Below, in pieces: positions 1 through 11,727 of a stretch of DNA of 64,000 nucleotides. The notes under the pieces are model-generated. The model ran no database searches, had not been told where the DNA came from, and saw nothing but the letters and a program-made list of their open reading frames with translations. Source of the stretch: Hypericum androsaemum (Eukaryota > Streptophyta > Magnoliopsida > Malpighiales > Hypericaceae); contig OZ023190.1 of assembly GCA_963995505.1 (NCBI GenBank), positions 6,787,344-6,851,343 on the forward strand, given 5' to 3'. Every line of letters starts with the position of its first letter. The stretch's first letter is position 1. Made by a program: the position numbers and the translations under genes.

Positions 1-439
1 ATGAAAGAAAGAGATCTGTGGCATCGGTGAATGGGAGAGAGGAGGCCGGCATGAAATTCCATGTGAGCCGCCGAGACAGTAATCCCCGAGGAAGAGGGGG
101 TAGAGGCCGGCAACGTCTGTGTAATACCGGGAGTCCGTGTTTGAGCCACTTGGAAGACCACCGAGGTGATCTTTGGAAGGGCGGCGAACTGAATCCTAGT
201 TGCGAGGCTAGGTTGAAGAAGAGTTAGTTTCAGGAACAGAACGATCCCCGTCCAATTAAGGAGAAACGACTGCATAGGGAGGAGCGCCATCCTCTCGGAG
301 CCTGTGGGTGCCCCACCATGGTCACTGGCGGCGGGACAGGGTCGGCGACCAAGCCGAGAAGCAGAGGAGTTGGTAGTCGCCTCAAAATCACCTAGGGAGA
401 GAGAGCGGCTAGGGTTTTTTTTTATCTTGTCTCCGATAT
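1..439. other. Unassigned GC-richer stretch
   Basis: No gene could be supported here. The stretch is more GC-rich than the flanking DNA and has one short open frame on the plus strand (18-227), rich in Arg and Gly, with no recognisable motif. It ends abruptly where the TTTAGGG-like tract begins. It may be the edge of a transposable element cut by the window. Confidence 0.3.
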
Positions 440-935
440 TTTTATTTCCCATTTTTAGATTTTAGATTTTAGATTTTAGGTTTTAGGTATTAGGGTTTAA
501 AGATCATGGTCCAGGATTTACAAATTAGGATTTCGAGATTAAGGCATTTAGGGTTTAAAGATAGGGTTTAAGGGTTTATGATTTAGAGATTACGATTTAA
601 GATTTTTGGGTTTAGAGATTAGGGATAAGACTTTACAGTTTAGAGATTAGGGTTCAGGGTTTAAAGATTAGGAATTAGGATTTACATATTAGGTTTTAGA
701 GATTATGGCGTTTAGGGTTTAAAGATTAGTTTTTAGAGTTTATGGTTTAGAGATTGTGATTTTTTTGTATAAATTCCGAAACTTTATTAATAAAGAAAAG
801 CAAAGGTTATAGCAGGTGGTGAGAAAAGAGAGGAAGGGAGTGAGAAGAGAGATTATGATTTAGGATTTAGGATTTAGGATTTAGAACATAGGGTTTAGAT
901 TTTAGGGTTTAGAGATTAGGGTTTAGATTTATAAA
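440..935. repeat. Degenerate telomere-like (TTTAGGG-type) tract
   Basis: About 500 bp made of variants of a 6-8 bp unit such as TTTAGGG, TTTAGAT, TTTAGGAT and TTAGAGAT, all in the same orientation. The plant telomere unit TTTAGGG recurs many times but is never in a long perfect run. About 90 bp of unrelated sequence (roughly 755-845) splits the tract. It reads as an old interstitial telomere-like repeat, not a chromosome end, because ordinary sequence follows on both sides. Confidence 0.7.
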
Positions 936-1189
936 TAAATAAACGAGGATTTGTTATTTCAGCATTAAACCTGTTTTGATATATTTCATAGCTATGTGAT
1001 TCCCTTGCATGTTTTTAACCGTGCGACTTGGTTATGTCCTCAGATATATGAACCAACGGTCTCAAATTAGCGTATGGAGTACCAGATGCTTTATCTCATT
1101 AAAAGGTTTTTTTTTAGATTCAAGCAAGAACATTATTAATCACAGGAGTGATACATTAGTACCTCAAGTTGTTGAGGTGGACAAACTAT

Positions 1190-1480
1190 AACATTGTCTT
1201 TGTCCAAAAGAGTACCTAATAGACTTAGTTGACCAATCCGCTACTTGATTGGCTTGTCTAGATAAAAATGCTAGTTTACACAATGGTAAATTCAAAAGTG
1301 AAGTTTGCAGCTCGAATTTCTAATCAATGGTAGCAAAATTCAGGAAGCCAATTAGATTTTCATAAGCGGTAAATTTTGGTAAACATACTTAGTACTTCTT
1401 TGATGGCAAGAAGCTTGGCTTCAGTTGCTGTAGTAACCTTAACCAAGTCGTGTTGGACCATCTCATTAAAAGTTTCGTCA
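1190..1480 (-). pseudogene. LINE RNase H remnant
   Basis: On the minus strand, 1,460-1,375 reads TTATEAKLLAIKEVL, the acidic helix of the plant LINE-type RNase H (RVT_3). Further down, 1,258-1,210 reads SRQANQVADWST, the C-terminal motif with the last catalytic Asp. Stops and frame changes lie between them, so this is a decayed fragment. The Athila element begins about 120 bp away, and the rest of the LINE was not found on its far side. Confidence 0.6.
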
Positions 1481-1604
1481 GTCTGTTAGTGCACGAATTC
1501 ACCCAAGGCATCATAACGCTGCATAGCCATGATAATTTTTTATTTCTAGTAACTTGAGACTAATTAATCTAGATTCGAGTCGGATAAAAGTTTTGAAAGG
1601 TAGT

Positions 1605-2958
1605 TGATGTACGAGAAATTGCGAACAATTAAACACACAATCAAATAGTATAGTGAATAAGTAGGGTTTCGAACTGATGGTTGAACACGAAATCAAGGCA
1701 AGTAATTAGGCAAAACATGAGAATTTAAAATTTTATAAGGTTGTAAAAGTTTGCAAGTAAATAAACGAAATCGAAAACGCAAATAAAAGAGTTGTAAATT
1801 CGATAGAAACAAACGAGCACGATACCCTATGTATTGACTACCTATGTCGCGATTATGGTTCTTATGAAATTCCTACTAGTACCAAGAGTATTATAATGCA
1901 CATTCCTAATGCTTTCTCTCATTAGAAAGATAAAACTAAGATAGTAAAGACATAAACTACTAATTAACGCTTTCATTCATTAATTAGACTTAGAACTATG
2001 CTAATCCCAATTATGAAGATTGCTCCTAGCGGGTTATTCTTATGATATCAAGATGTCTCATTAATACCTAAGAACATGTTAATTAGTTTTTTCATCAACT
2101 AGAGTGCCTCTCGGTCCACTCTCATCAATTCTAATCATAACCTAAGTGATCAAGTTAGGTTAAGCATTAAGTACACTAATTAACAACTACTACGCAAGAT
2201 ATTCGAACCATAAACTCGCATAAGCAATCAATCACATGTTAGGGCATCACACTCTAAGAGAACTACTTGCTAAGCATGGCCACAAACGCAAGAGAAATCA
2301 ATGGAAAACATCATAACGATAAGCATAAGTAAAGGGAAAGGGGGGGCTTAGTCGTTCGAGCAAGCCTTGACAATCTCCTCCACAATGCTAAGTGTAATTC
2401 TGACTTAAATGATCTCCAAAAGCTATCTCAATGTCTTAGTAGAATGTGTGAATAAAACCTAAGAGACTATGACTTTATATAGCCAAATCAACTAGCTAGA
2501 AAATAGGAAAACCTAGAAGTCTTTTTCCTAAACTAGAAGTCCTACGGCCAATTACAAGTAGTCAAATTATAAGGAAATACTTGAACATCACGTTCCAGAG
2601 CCAAGACAAGCGGCCCAAAGTCATGAAATCTAAATTGGGGTAAAAACTCGATCAAAATAGGAAGCTAAAAAATTGGGTTTCGAGCTACCTGGCGCCCGCC
2701 AACTCACCCGTCTGTCCGGCCGTTGGCGCCCGCCAGGCCTCATACATTTCTGCTCCATTGCTTCTCGTCATCTTGTCCTCGCTCCAATTGCTCACGAACC
2801 TCTCCAAGTACCTGCCAAAATGCCCGACACACAGTAGAAGTCCACTCCAAGACTAACACACATGCGAACCAACGACGACTCCATTGAACATGACAAAAAT
2901 GAGTAAAATCCTATCTAAACACATACAAAACACATGACAAAACATGAGCGTTTACACA
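1605..2958 (-). repeat. 3' LTR of the Athila element
   Basis: On the plus strand the repeat runs from TGATGTACGAG to GTTTACACA, so in element orientation it starts TGTGTAAAC and ends CGTACATCA. It aligns over its whole length with 11,728-13,063, with many substitutions and small indels, so the insertion is old. Two copies of the hairpin TGGCGCCCGCCA lie within it (2,690-2,701 and 2,724-2,735). Just inside it, the minus strand shows the purine-rich AAGTGTGGGAG, a plausible polypurine tract. Confidence 0.88.
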
Positions 2959-2975
2959 CTCCCACACTTATTTCC

Positions 2976-4870
2976 TTGCTTGTCCTCAAGTAAAGCGCAT
3001 CAAACACACCCCAAAATTCCGAACGTTCATTAAAAGATCACCCTATGATCGAGTAGTTCACTTACCTGAGCACAAGGAGTAAGAACGTGTAGACACCGCA
3101 TCCTTGATGGTTTAACCCAGTTTTCACACTAAGTAGATTATACTAGAGGGTTGACCACTCAGAGGTTCAAAAATTTAAGCTCACATATATGAGTAGTCAA
3201 CTACCTATCACTCGAGTACATGTCCGGGTTCTCAAAGTTTCATATGTATCACCCAGTGGTGCCTCCATAAGTATGGGGCTCATGATCAAGGGGACTTTCC
3301 ATTGGGTTGTATTGGGGTTAAGGTCAAGTAAGGATAATATATATAAGAAGTAGCTAGACCACCTAGCCGAGGAGCTCACAAAGTATTCTAGCTCTCGTCT
3401 ATTCTAACCACCTCACACTATATCTAATATACACTCATCCCAATATTACACCCAATCCTATTGACCGCATAGCTTGAACCGTGCCATTTATTCACCTTTC
3501 AACCACTTTCCCAACTTTTCACACTCCCATCTTACAACACTTGTTCCTTTTCCAACTTTCCATTCCCTTTTCATCACTTTTTGTCCCTTTTTTCCACTTT
3601 TTTCCTTTCTTCTTTTTCCTTCACGTTTACCTTCTCCTTTCTTTTTTTTCTTTTCTTTTCTCCTTCACTTTTCACAAGCTTCCTCAATCACATCCATACA
3701 CCACATTATACATCAAAGGCAACAGGTCTCGGCTTCTTTGTTGGCCTCAATTTTACCATTTTCCCCCATTGTTCATTCCCGAGCTATTCTACCAAGTGAA
3801 CCCTTAGAATTATACCCCAAAGATAAGACCTAACGCATCCTCGGACCAAAGTGATCAAAGGTGGGTAAGATTATGGATATAAGGCTAACATTGGCTTACA
3901 TATAAAATTTCAAAGAAAAAGGCTCAAGCTCAAGGGGTTTAAACAAGAGATATAAAGGGTTATTTGCTCTAGGCTCAATATCAAAGATGGCCCCCATCCT
4001 CTCACTTACACTCACACCACCAAAACGGTACCAAGTGATGGCATAAAACCCGATGCCCGGAACAATATAGGCACCTCATGCTATGCGGAGACGGTTGTCT
4101 CCCCCTTCAGCTCTAAAATCTCACAAGGTCACTCATCAATGTCACTAGTATAATCTACCAAGTGTAACCACTAACTTAAACAACCAAGGGTGTTGTTCCT
4201 ACACGTTCTACTCGTCATACTCAAGCTTGATTCCTAACGAGGTATGGGGTTTAACTTCTAACAAAAGTTCAAAAATTTATGGGGGGAGGTTCATCATCTG
4301 CTTTTGACACAACATCAACCACAAACACATGCCTAATTTAGACCTAGACTCGATCACATACAAGAGAAAATGAAAGAACAACGTACATTGACCCCCCCCC
4401 CCCCCCCACACTTATGGAATACATTACCCTCAATGTAAGGCAAGACACCAACAACATCACAAGACACTAGCATGAACATCACGAGGTATAAAACAGACAC
4501 ATAATAGAAATGAACAGAAGAGAGGACTCGTACTGCCCTATCAATCGGTAGGAGGTGGCGGGTAGGGAAAGTGAGCACGCAGCCACTAGAACTGAGCTTG
4601 GTGAGCCACCTCCATCCTTGTGTTAAACTCTTGCTGAGCGATGAATCGAGCTTCATGGGCAGCCTCCATCTGAGCATTGTACTCATGTGGCCTTTGCCAA
4701 TGCTCCTCGGAAGTAGTGGCCAACTCTTGCAGCCGAAGCTGCATACAGTCAAAATGCCGCTGAAGTTCATTAAGCCCAACTTGGTGCGGCGAAATCCTTG
4801 GAGGAGAGGCTTCCCAGAGATGATCCTGTACAAATTTGTGGTTCTCTCATGCCTTGTAAGCCACCACCTC
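2976..4870 (-). other. Athila 3' non-coding region
   Basis: This lies between the 3' ORF and the polypurine tract. It has a strongly pyrimidine-rich plus strand at 3,480-3,700 (purine-rich in element orientation) that yields spurious Phe/Ser open frames, and a run of 16 C at 4,392-4,407. No protein motif was recognised. Long untranslated 3' regions are normal in Athila elements. Confidence 0.6.
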
Positions 4871-5494
4871 CTAGCCATCGCGTTCAAACTTCTCAATGAG
4901 ATTGCTATGGCTAAGGTGGTTGATGCCATTCCTGGCCGAGGCGGTGGTCCAGCCCGTGTAACCTGCATCCTGGTCAGGGAAAAAGTGCTCTGCGAGCCGT
5001 GATATAATATGACCCAAGTACAAACGGCGGGGATTGTCCACAATAATGCGATGAAACACATCAAGAATTAATACAAACATGCAGAACAAGTGCTTGTGTC
5101 GCAAACAATGAATGGCATATAGTTGGGACCGGAACACCTTGTTTTCCTAAAACTGACCGCTAAATGTAAGACTCATGAACCAATGCAGAATGCCAAGGCA
5201 AGGGTCCTTAATAAGGGAACTGGGGTTGCCGGACTCATACCTTCCAAAACTGGTAATCTCAGACCATTCCTGATGGCCCAGCTTAAACGGCTCAAAATCT
5301 AAGGGACCCCTACCCCGATGAATTTTTATGATGCATCTCAATAGTGTATCATTGACCTCAATTGGACTCTCAAATAAACAGGCATTAAATGAGGATTTAT
5401 TCACGGCAATGGTCACTATGCAGTAAAACTCAAGGGTCAAGGCGTGTTTAGCAAAGACAGCATTAGAAGCAAAGTGCTCCCAAGTCCCAACCAA
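4871..5494 (-). pseudogene. Athila 3' extra ORF (env-position, plant-transposon domain)
   Basis: One minus-strand frame from 5,494 down to 4,871 is interrupted by a single TAG near 5,145. It reads as about 200 codons with segments such as RYESGNPSSLIKDPCLGI and LYAIHCLRHKHLF. This resembles the conserved plant transposon domain found in Athila-lineage elements. It sits downstream of pol, where Athila elements carry an env-like or accessory ORF. I see no clear signal peptide or transmembrane segment, so calling it an envelope protein would go too far. The frame is broken and the start is uncertain. Confidence 0.55.
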
Positions 5495-5499
5495 AGTGT

Positions 5500-6360
5500 T
5501 CTAATGCAGCGCGTTAATCCTCATCAACCCCTAAGATGCGTATATCAGCCCAATCAATTGAAAATGGACTAGAATGCGGAACTGCAGAGAGTCGGTGTTA
5601 CCTCTCCCCTTTCAAATCGTGGTAGATCGCAAAGGGGGCATTGAAAGTGCGAGCAAGGTTTTATGGCAGTGACGGTAGAGGTGGGGGAACATCAGTGCGA
5701 GCCTTCTTATTGGCGGGTTACTTCTGGCGTCCCCCACGACTGGAGCTCCGGCGAGCAGCGGTGGAGGTGGTTGGTGGCGGTGGTGGCCCCGGGTTGTAGG
5801 CCTCGTGGTGGTGGTCACATTTGCTCAAAAGAGCTCGATGCGGTAGGGCTCCTTTTGACGGCAATCTGAATTAGAAGAACCAAATTAGGGTTGTACCCCT
5901 TTTGTACCTTGAAGTGCCCGCCGGCGGTGGTGGCTGGTCGTGGAGGGTGGCAGTCGAGCAGGGAAGCCGTGGGGCATGGTCCAATGACGAGAGGCTCACG
6001 GTGGTGGCCGGTGGTCTCGGAGCGTCCTTGCCTTTTCTCTTGAGGTGTTTGGTGGTGGTGAGGAGAAAGAGAGGATGGGGCCCAATTTGGCCTTTTTAAG
6101 GCACCCCCGAGTTGTGTGGTGTCCGCCAACCCATTGGCGCCCGCCAATGGGGACTTCGGTGACAGACCTAGCGCCCGCCAATGAACTGTCGTCTGCCAGG
6201 TCCCAGTTTTACATTTTTGCTCTTTAAAAAAAATTCTGTAAGAAAAATACACATAATTAAGCTAAATTACTTAAGCAAAAACACGTAAAATAAATCACAT
6301 AAAATTAAAAATACTAAACGTGCTAATTTTAAGTCGTTAGCTTGACTTGGTACTCCTTGA
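5500..6360 (-). other. Athila spacer between integrase and 3' ORF, GC-rich
   Basis: This segment is GC-rich between 5,620 and 6,200, unlike the rest of the element. Overlapping open frames on both strands have simple composition (Gly/Val or Pro/Thr rich) and look spurious. It carries a perfect 9-bp-stem hairpin at 6,131-6,150 and a related GCGCCCGC core near 6,171, the same motif that occurs in the LTRs. The GC-rich block may be foreign DNA acquired by the element. Confidence 0.45.
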
Positions 6361-6362
6361 GC

Positions 6363-7830
6363 CTAAAGTGCGGATGATGGGAGCAATGTGTGCACAGCTC
6401 GAGCGCGCTCCACATCATTCCCAAGGTATAGTTTGCACCGCTGGCCGTTGATCTTAAATGTTTGCCCCTGTGAATTCTTGAGTTTGACTACTCCGTGAGG
6501 TGCAACATCAATAATCGCGAACGGCCCGCTCCATCTCGACTTTAACTTCCCGGGGACCAACTTCAAGCGAGAATTATAGAGAAGTACTTGTTGTCCAACC
6601 TGGAAGTCCTTGTTCCCAATATGAGCGCCGTGCCTGTTCTTGGTAGTTTCCTTGTAAATCCGTGAACTTTCAAAGGCACTTAAGCAGATTTCTTCAAGTT
6701 CTTGAAGTTGTAGGACTCGATGTACGCCAGCGAGCTTATAGTCGTAGTTCAACACCTTGATCGCCTAAAAAGCTCGATGTTCGAGCTCCACAGGGAGGTG
6801 GCATGCTTTGCCATAAACCAAGTGATAGGGTTTGAATGCGGTACGGTAAGCCTATAGTGCTTCATCTATTTTTAAAGACCAATCTTTTCGGGCTGAACTC
6901 ACCTGCTTCTCTAGAATCCTCTTCAACTCCCTATTAAAAACTTTGACTTGGCCACTAGTTTGAGGATGATAGGGTGTGGCCACCTTGTGATTAACTCCAT
7001 AGCTCTTGAGAAGTGTGGTGAATGGTTGATTGCAAAAGTGTGACCCGCCATCACTGATAATAGCGCGAGGAACACCTAATCAGGCAAAGTGCTTCTTGAG
7101 GAAGCGTAGGACCACCTTGGCATCGTTGGTCGGGGTAGCCCAGGCCTCCACCCACTTGGAGACGTGGTCGACTCCAACAATGATGTACTTGTTGCCCTTA
7201 GATGGAAGGAAGGGACCCATGAAATCGATCCCTCATACATCAAAGAGCTCAACCTCCAATATGCTTAACTGAGGCATTTCGTCCCTTCGAGAAATATTTC
7301 CCGTTCTTTGGCAGCGATCACAATGCTCTGCAAACTCTCTTGCATCTTTAAAAATGGTAGGCCAATAAAACCAGCACTCTAGCACCCTGGCAGCTATCCT
7401 TGTTGCTTCAAAGTGACCGGCATAAGCCGACCCATGACATTCCTAGAGAACAGCTGGTATCTCCTCATCCGGAATACATCGTCTTAGTAGACCATCAGAA
7501 CATTGCCAGAAGAGGTATGGCTCATCCCATACGTAAAAGCAGACATCGCTGAGGAACTTCTTTCTCTGCGAGTAGTTCAAGTCTTCAGGCATAACGCCGC
7601 TCACCGAGTAATTGGCAAAGTCTGCATATCATGGAGGGCTCATTGACTGCACATAAAACAATGATTCATCCGGAAAGTATTCGAGGATCCTCCCTTGTTT
7701 GTCCATCCCATTGCTGTTCTTCAATCGAGATAAGTGATCCACTACCACGTTCTCCGTGCCCTTCTTATCCTTAAGAACCAAATCAAACTCCTGCAATAGT
7801 AAAATCCTACGAATAAGTTAGGGTTTTGCA
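6363..7830 (-). pseudogene. Athila integrase, broken
   Basis: The C-terminal part (6,363-6,755) is open and reads FQVGQQVLLYNSRLKL followed by KSRWSGPFAI, the standard post-core wording of Ty3/gypsy integrases. It binds DNA beside the catalytic core. Upstream, several frames carry scraps of the zinc-binding region and core, with multiple stops and frameshifts between 7,000 and 7,830, so no functional enzyme is encoded. The piece follows RNase H directly, as expected. Confidence 0.75.
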
Positions 7831-7852
7831 TCTTGTTTAGCAAAGAGATACC

Positions 7853-8800
7853 TCAAGGTGACGTGGTCGTGTAGACGATGACTTTTGAGCCTAGTAGGTA
7901 AGGCCTAAACTTATCGCAAGCATACACCACTTCGAGCATCTCTTTCTCCGTGGTAGTGTAGTTGAGTTGGGCTCTAGCGAGGACGCAACTCGCATAATAG
8001 ATGACATGTAACCGTCCTTCCTTTCTTTGCCCTAGGACACAACCCAAGGCATCATTGCTTGCATCGTACGTGAGCTTGAATGGGAGGTCCCAAGATGGTG
8101 AAGTGATGACTGGGGCGGTGACCAATGCCTTTTGAAATTTCCTTAAAGCACTTAAACAAGAATCATGAAACTCAAAAGGGACATCCTTATTCAAGAGGTT
8201 AGTCGAGGGTTTCGCAATAGAAGAAAAATCTTTAATAAAGCATCGATAAAACCTGGCATGTCCAAGGAAGGCGTGGATGCCTTTAACCATCGTAGGTGGT
8301 TGCATTTTTTTGATCGCTTCGGTCTTGGCACGATCAGCTTCAATTCCCTCCTTGGAGATCTTGTGACCTTCACATCTTTTGAGCACTCTATCCAAGTTAT
8401 GAAGGCAGCCCTCGAATGAATCTCCGAAGATAGAGAAATCATCCATGAACACCTCCATGATGTCTTCATTCATCCCCCAAAAGATTGCCATCATGCACCG
8501 TTGAAAGGTAGCGGGGGCATTGCAGAGACCAAAGAGCATCCTCCTATAGGCAAAGGTGCCAAATAGGCAAGTAAAAGTCATCTTCTCTTAGTCTCCGGTA
8601 TAGATGAGTACCTGATTATACCCAGAGTAACCATCAAGGAAATAATAGTAAGCATGCCCAGCGATGCGCTCCAACATTTGATCAGTAAAGGGAAGGGAGA
8701 AGTGATCCTTTCGAGTAGCAGCATTGAGCTTCCAGTAATTGATGCATACACGCCACCCGGTAACTGTTCTTATGGAGATGAGCTCCCCCTCTTCATTGGT
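7853..8800 (-). pseudogene. Athila reverse transcriptase-RNase H, internally deleted
   Basis: The frame 8,581-7,853 holds FGLCNAPATFQRCMMAIF, the catalytic FMDD box and an RNase H start reading TYDASNDALG then TEKEMLEVVYACDKFRPYLLGS. Just 5' (8,800-8,590) the RT palm motif FLDGYSGYNQ is visible in a stop-interrupted frame. Between VLKRCE and GHKISKEGIE the frame skips about 25 residues that Athila RTs normally have, indicating an in-frame deletion in the palm/thumb region. Stops at the 5' side and this deletion make it inactive. Confidence 0.85.
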
Positions 8801-10012
8801 CTACATAGTCATAACTCCTTTCTTGGGCACGCATTGAACAGGGCTCACCCATTCACTATCCGAGATAGGATACATAATTCCAGCGTCAAGAAGCTTGATT
8901 ATCTCTTTCTTCACGACTTCCTTCATGTTAGGATTTAGTCTTCTTTGACGATCCGCCTTGGGCTTTGCTCCTTCCTCTATGTTGATCCGATGCATCACAA
9001 TATCTGAACTGATTCCTTGGATATCAGAAATTTGCCATCCCTTGGCCGAGATTCTCTTATTCACCAATGCAAGAACTTGCTCTTCTTGCTCTTGAGTAAG
9101 CTTGTTGGAGATGATGATTGGCAGCCTTCCTCCTTCTTTCAAAAAGACATATCGCAAGTGCGGAGGGAATTTCTTCAACTCTAAAATGGGAGCCTTTATA
9201 GTAGATGGCGGTGTGGGAGCTCCCCTGTAGAGCTCGAGCTCCAACTTGGCTTCCTCCTTGTCTACCTCTTCATCCTCTTCGACCTCTTTGACTCGGTATG
9301 CTTGTTTAGTAGATTCTTCATTCTCGCTCCATTTATCTTCAAAACTAATAGTTTCATCAGGCATCAATTCGATGCGCATGCAAGCTTCATCCTCTTGGTG
9401 CTGCTGCATCACCTTGGCCATTTGGTATTCCACTATCTCATCACCAACGCATAGAGTCAATTTTTCTCTATTGACATCGATAAGAGCATGGCTAGTGTTG
9501 AGGAATGGTCTCCCCGAGAGGAGAGGGCAATTCTTATCGGGGCCAAAATCCAAGATCACAAAATCTGCTAGAACGTAGAATTGCTCGAACTTGATTAGCA
9601 CATCTTTCACAATTTCATGTGGCCTCGTGACCATTTGGTCTGCTAGCTGAAGGCGCATCTCCGTTGGCTTGAGATCTCCGAGTCCAAGTTGCCTAAAAAT
9701 AGTTAAAGGCATGAGGTTAATGCTAGCACCAAGATCACAAAGGCATTTAGCAAATTCAACATCACCAATATAACAAGGTATAGTAAAACTCCTTGGATCT
9801 TTAAGTTTAGCTGGCAAGTCCTTGGATATTAGTGAGCTACAGGTTGCGGTCAAAGAGACTGTTTCATCCTTGTCCCACTTCTTCTTCTTTGTGATGAGCT
9901 CCTTGAGAAATTTGGCATAGTGTGGCATTTGGTCTAGCATCTCCAAGAAGGAAACACTGATTTGAATGTCCTTCATCTTTTCGATAAAGCTAAGGAACCT
10001 TTCGTCCACCAC
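8801..10012 (-). pseudogene. Athila protease and N-terminal RT linker
   Basis: This is a 403-codon open frame. The pepsin-type retroviral protease lies around FAKCLCDLGASINLMP, with DLG in place of the usual DTG/DSG triad (common in Athila), followed by the flap region and ILDFGPDKNCPLLSGRPFL. The distal part is the linker leading into RT and reads KKEIIKLLDAGIMYPISDS then WVSPVQCVPKKGV. It ends in a stop just before the RT palm. Length and order fit Athila pol, and the open frame survives by chance within a dead element. Confidence 0.85.
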
Positions 10013-10030
10013 TGGTTGTTTCTTGAGGCA

Positions 10031-11613
10031 TTAAGGAAACGGTGGGGGTGGAATCTTAGGCGGTGGGGGAACATAAGGTTCCTCCTCTTTTTCAATCTGC
10101 ACAGGTTCTCTCTCCTTTTTTGGCTCCTTTGCCTTGGGTGATTTGGTTGTCTTGGTGGCCCCTTCAATCTCCTTGCCACTCCTTAAGGTGATGGCTTTGG
10201 CATCGCCCTTAGGGTTGGCCTCCGTGTTGCTTGGAAGGGAACCTGTTGGCCTTCGAGTATTTGCTGCAGCCAAGTTTCCAAGTTCGATCTCCATCTTCTT
10301 GAGTTGCGTGGCCTACCCTTTCAGATATGTCTCAAACTCTTGTTGACGCACTTTGCAATGATCCATCCGCTGCACAGTGATACTTTGTTGTTGGATGGAT
10401 TGTTGGACTACCCCTACCAGTTGGTCAATCGTAGAGAAGATGTTGACTTGGTCTCCCACTAGTTGACCGATCTTCTCACCCATTGCCTTAACTTGATCCC
10501 TCAAATATGGCGGCTTGGGTTCTTGCTAGTTACCAGTGTTATTTTTCTGCTGGCCAAATCGAGAGAAATTTGGCTGAGCAGTAGTTTGCTTTGAGTAGCC
10601 CATACCTGGTAGTTGTCTATCAGCAACTACCTGAAGTTCCTCCATCATTGGACAGTCCACAGTGATATGATCATCTTCTTTGCATAAGTCACACTTGTCT
10701 TGTACTGTAACTGCTTTAGCCTTGCCATTGGTTAGCTCCTTGACTTTTTTAGTAAGCGCCGCTATTGTAGCTTCCAGCTTAGAATTTTCTTGCGGTCGCT
10801 TGAGGCACTCGGTTGGCCACATACCATTGAGTTATGCCATCTCTTCCATCAAACGAGCGGCTTTATCAGTAGTCTTCCTCAAAAATACCCCTTGAGATGA
10901 GGCGTCTAAATGATCACGGGATGGGCCATCTGACCCATTGCAAAAGATTTTCATGAGGTTCTCCTGAGTGATGCCACGTTGAGGAAAGGCACTTTGGAGA
11001 TCTGTGAACCGTTCCCAAGCTTCATAGATGCTTTCCCCATCACATTGTGTAAAAGTGTTTATGTCCTGCAAAAGCTTCACTGACTTGGCCATCGAGAAGA
11101 ACTTTCGAAGAAAAGCATGGGCCAAGTCATTCCAACTCTGAATCGTCTCTCCCTTCAACTTATTGTACAAAGTGCAAGCTCGGTCCTTGAAGGAAAACTG
11201 GAAGAGACACAGCTTCAAAACATCATCATCGACCCCTTGAAACTTCATGATATTGCAGATGTCCTCAAACCGAGAGAGATGGTCTTGAGGGTCTTCACTC
11301 GGCAATCCACCGAATTGGATTGAGATTTACAGTATTCCGATGACTGCTGCTGGGATCTGGAAAGAGTTGGGACCTACAGGTGGTTGTTGTAAACTATTAG
11401 GATTCCCAGTCCATGTAGGAACGGACGATTCTAGCAGTGTCCTTCTTTGTGGCGCCCCCCAACAGCTTGGAGCGCTTCGTCTTCCTGATTGTGTGCCATT
11501 GATCTCGCTTGGTCCCTCTTTTCACGCTTAATTACTCTTTCGAGTACTTCGATGTCAACCTCGAGCACAGTGTTTGTGTCAAGGTCTAGTCCTTCACTCC
11601 GAGTTCTTGGCAT
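10031..11613 (-). pseudogene. Athila gag, broken
   Basis: Three minus-strand open segments make up gag. 11,613-11,431 is the N-terminal start (MPRTRSEGLDL). 11,305-10,832 holds the capsid-like retrotransposon gag domain (HLSRFEDICNIM, FLRKFFSMAKS, ESIYEAWERFTDL). 10,822-10,526 contains the zinc knuckle CDLCKEDDHITVDC, with the CCHC spacing of nucleocapsid. A Lys/Glu/Pro-rich tail (10,294-10,031) leads to the protease. Stops and frameshifts separate the segments. The product would have formed the virus-like particle. Confidence 0.82.
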
Positions 11614-11707
11614 GCTCTAGCGAATCCTGAAAAAGAAAGCACACAAAATCAGCAAGTTTGCTACACAAAATCAATTGCTTTTGATTTTATGTCCTAAAAT
11701 CTCAATT

Positions 11708-11724
11708 CTGTGTCGAGGGCGCCA
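11708..11724 (-). promoter_or_regulatory. Athila primer-binding site
   Basis: Immediately inside the 5' LTR the minus strand reads AATTGGCGCCCTCGACAC. The TGGCGCC core is the 3'-end complement seen in Athila/Tat elements primed by tRNA-Asp. The match beyond the first seven bases is poor, so the site is degraded or uses another tRNA. Confidence 0.5.
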
Positions 11725-11727
11725 ATT

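Noticed and set aside
440..935. A true telomere end
   Set aside because: The repeats are degenerate and flanked on both sides by ordinary non-telomeric DNA.
3474..3833. Phe/Ser/Leu-rich open frames in three registers
   Set aside because: They arise from a pyrimidine-rich tract in the Athila 3' region. No motif is present and the strand is opposite to the element.
5612..6252. Several overlapping frames on both strands in the GC-rich Athila spacer
   Set aside because: Simple composition, mutual overlap and no recognisable domain. Treated as chance frames.
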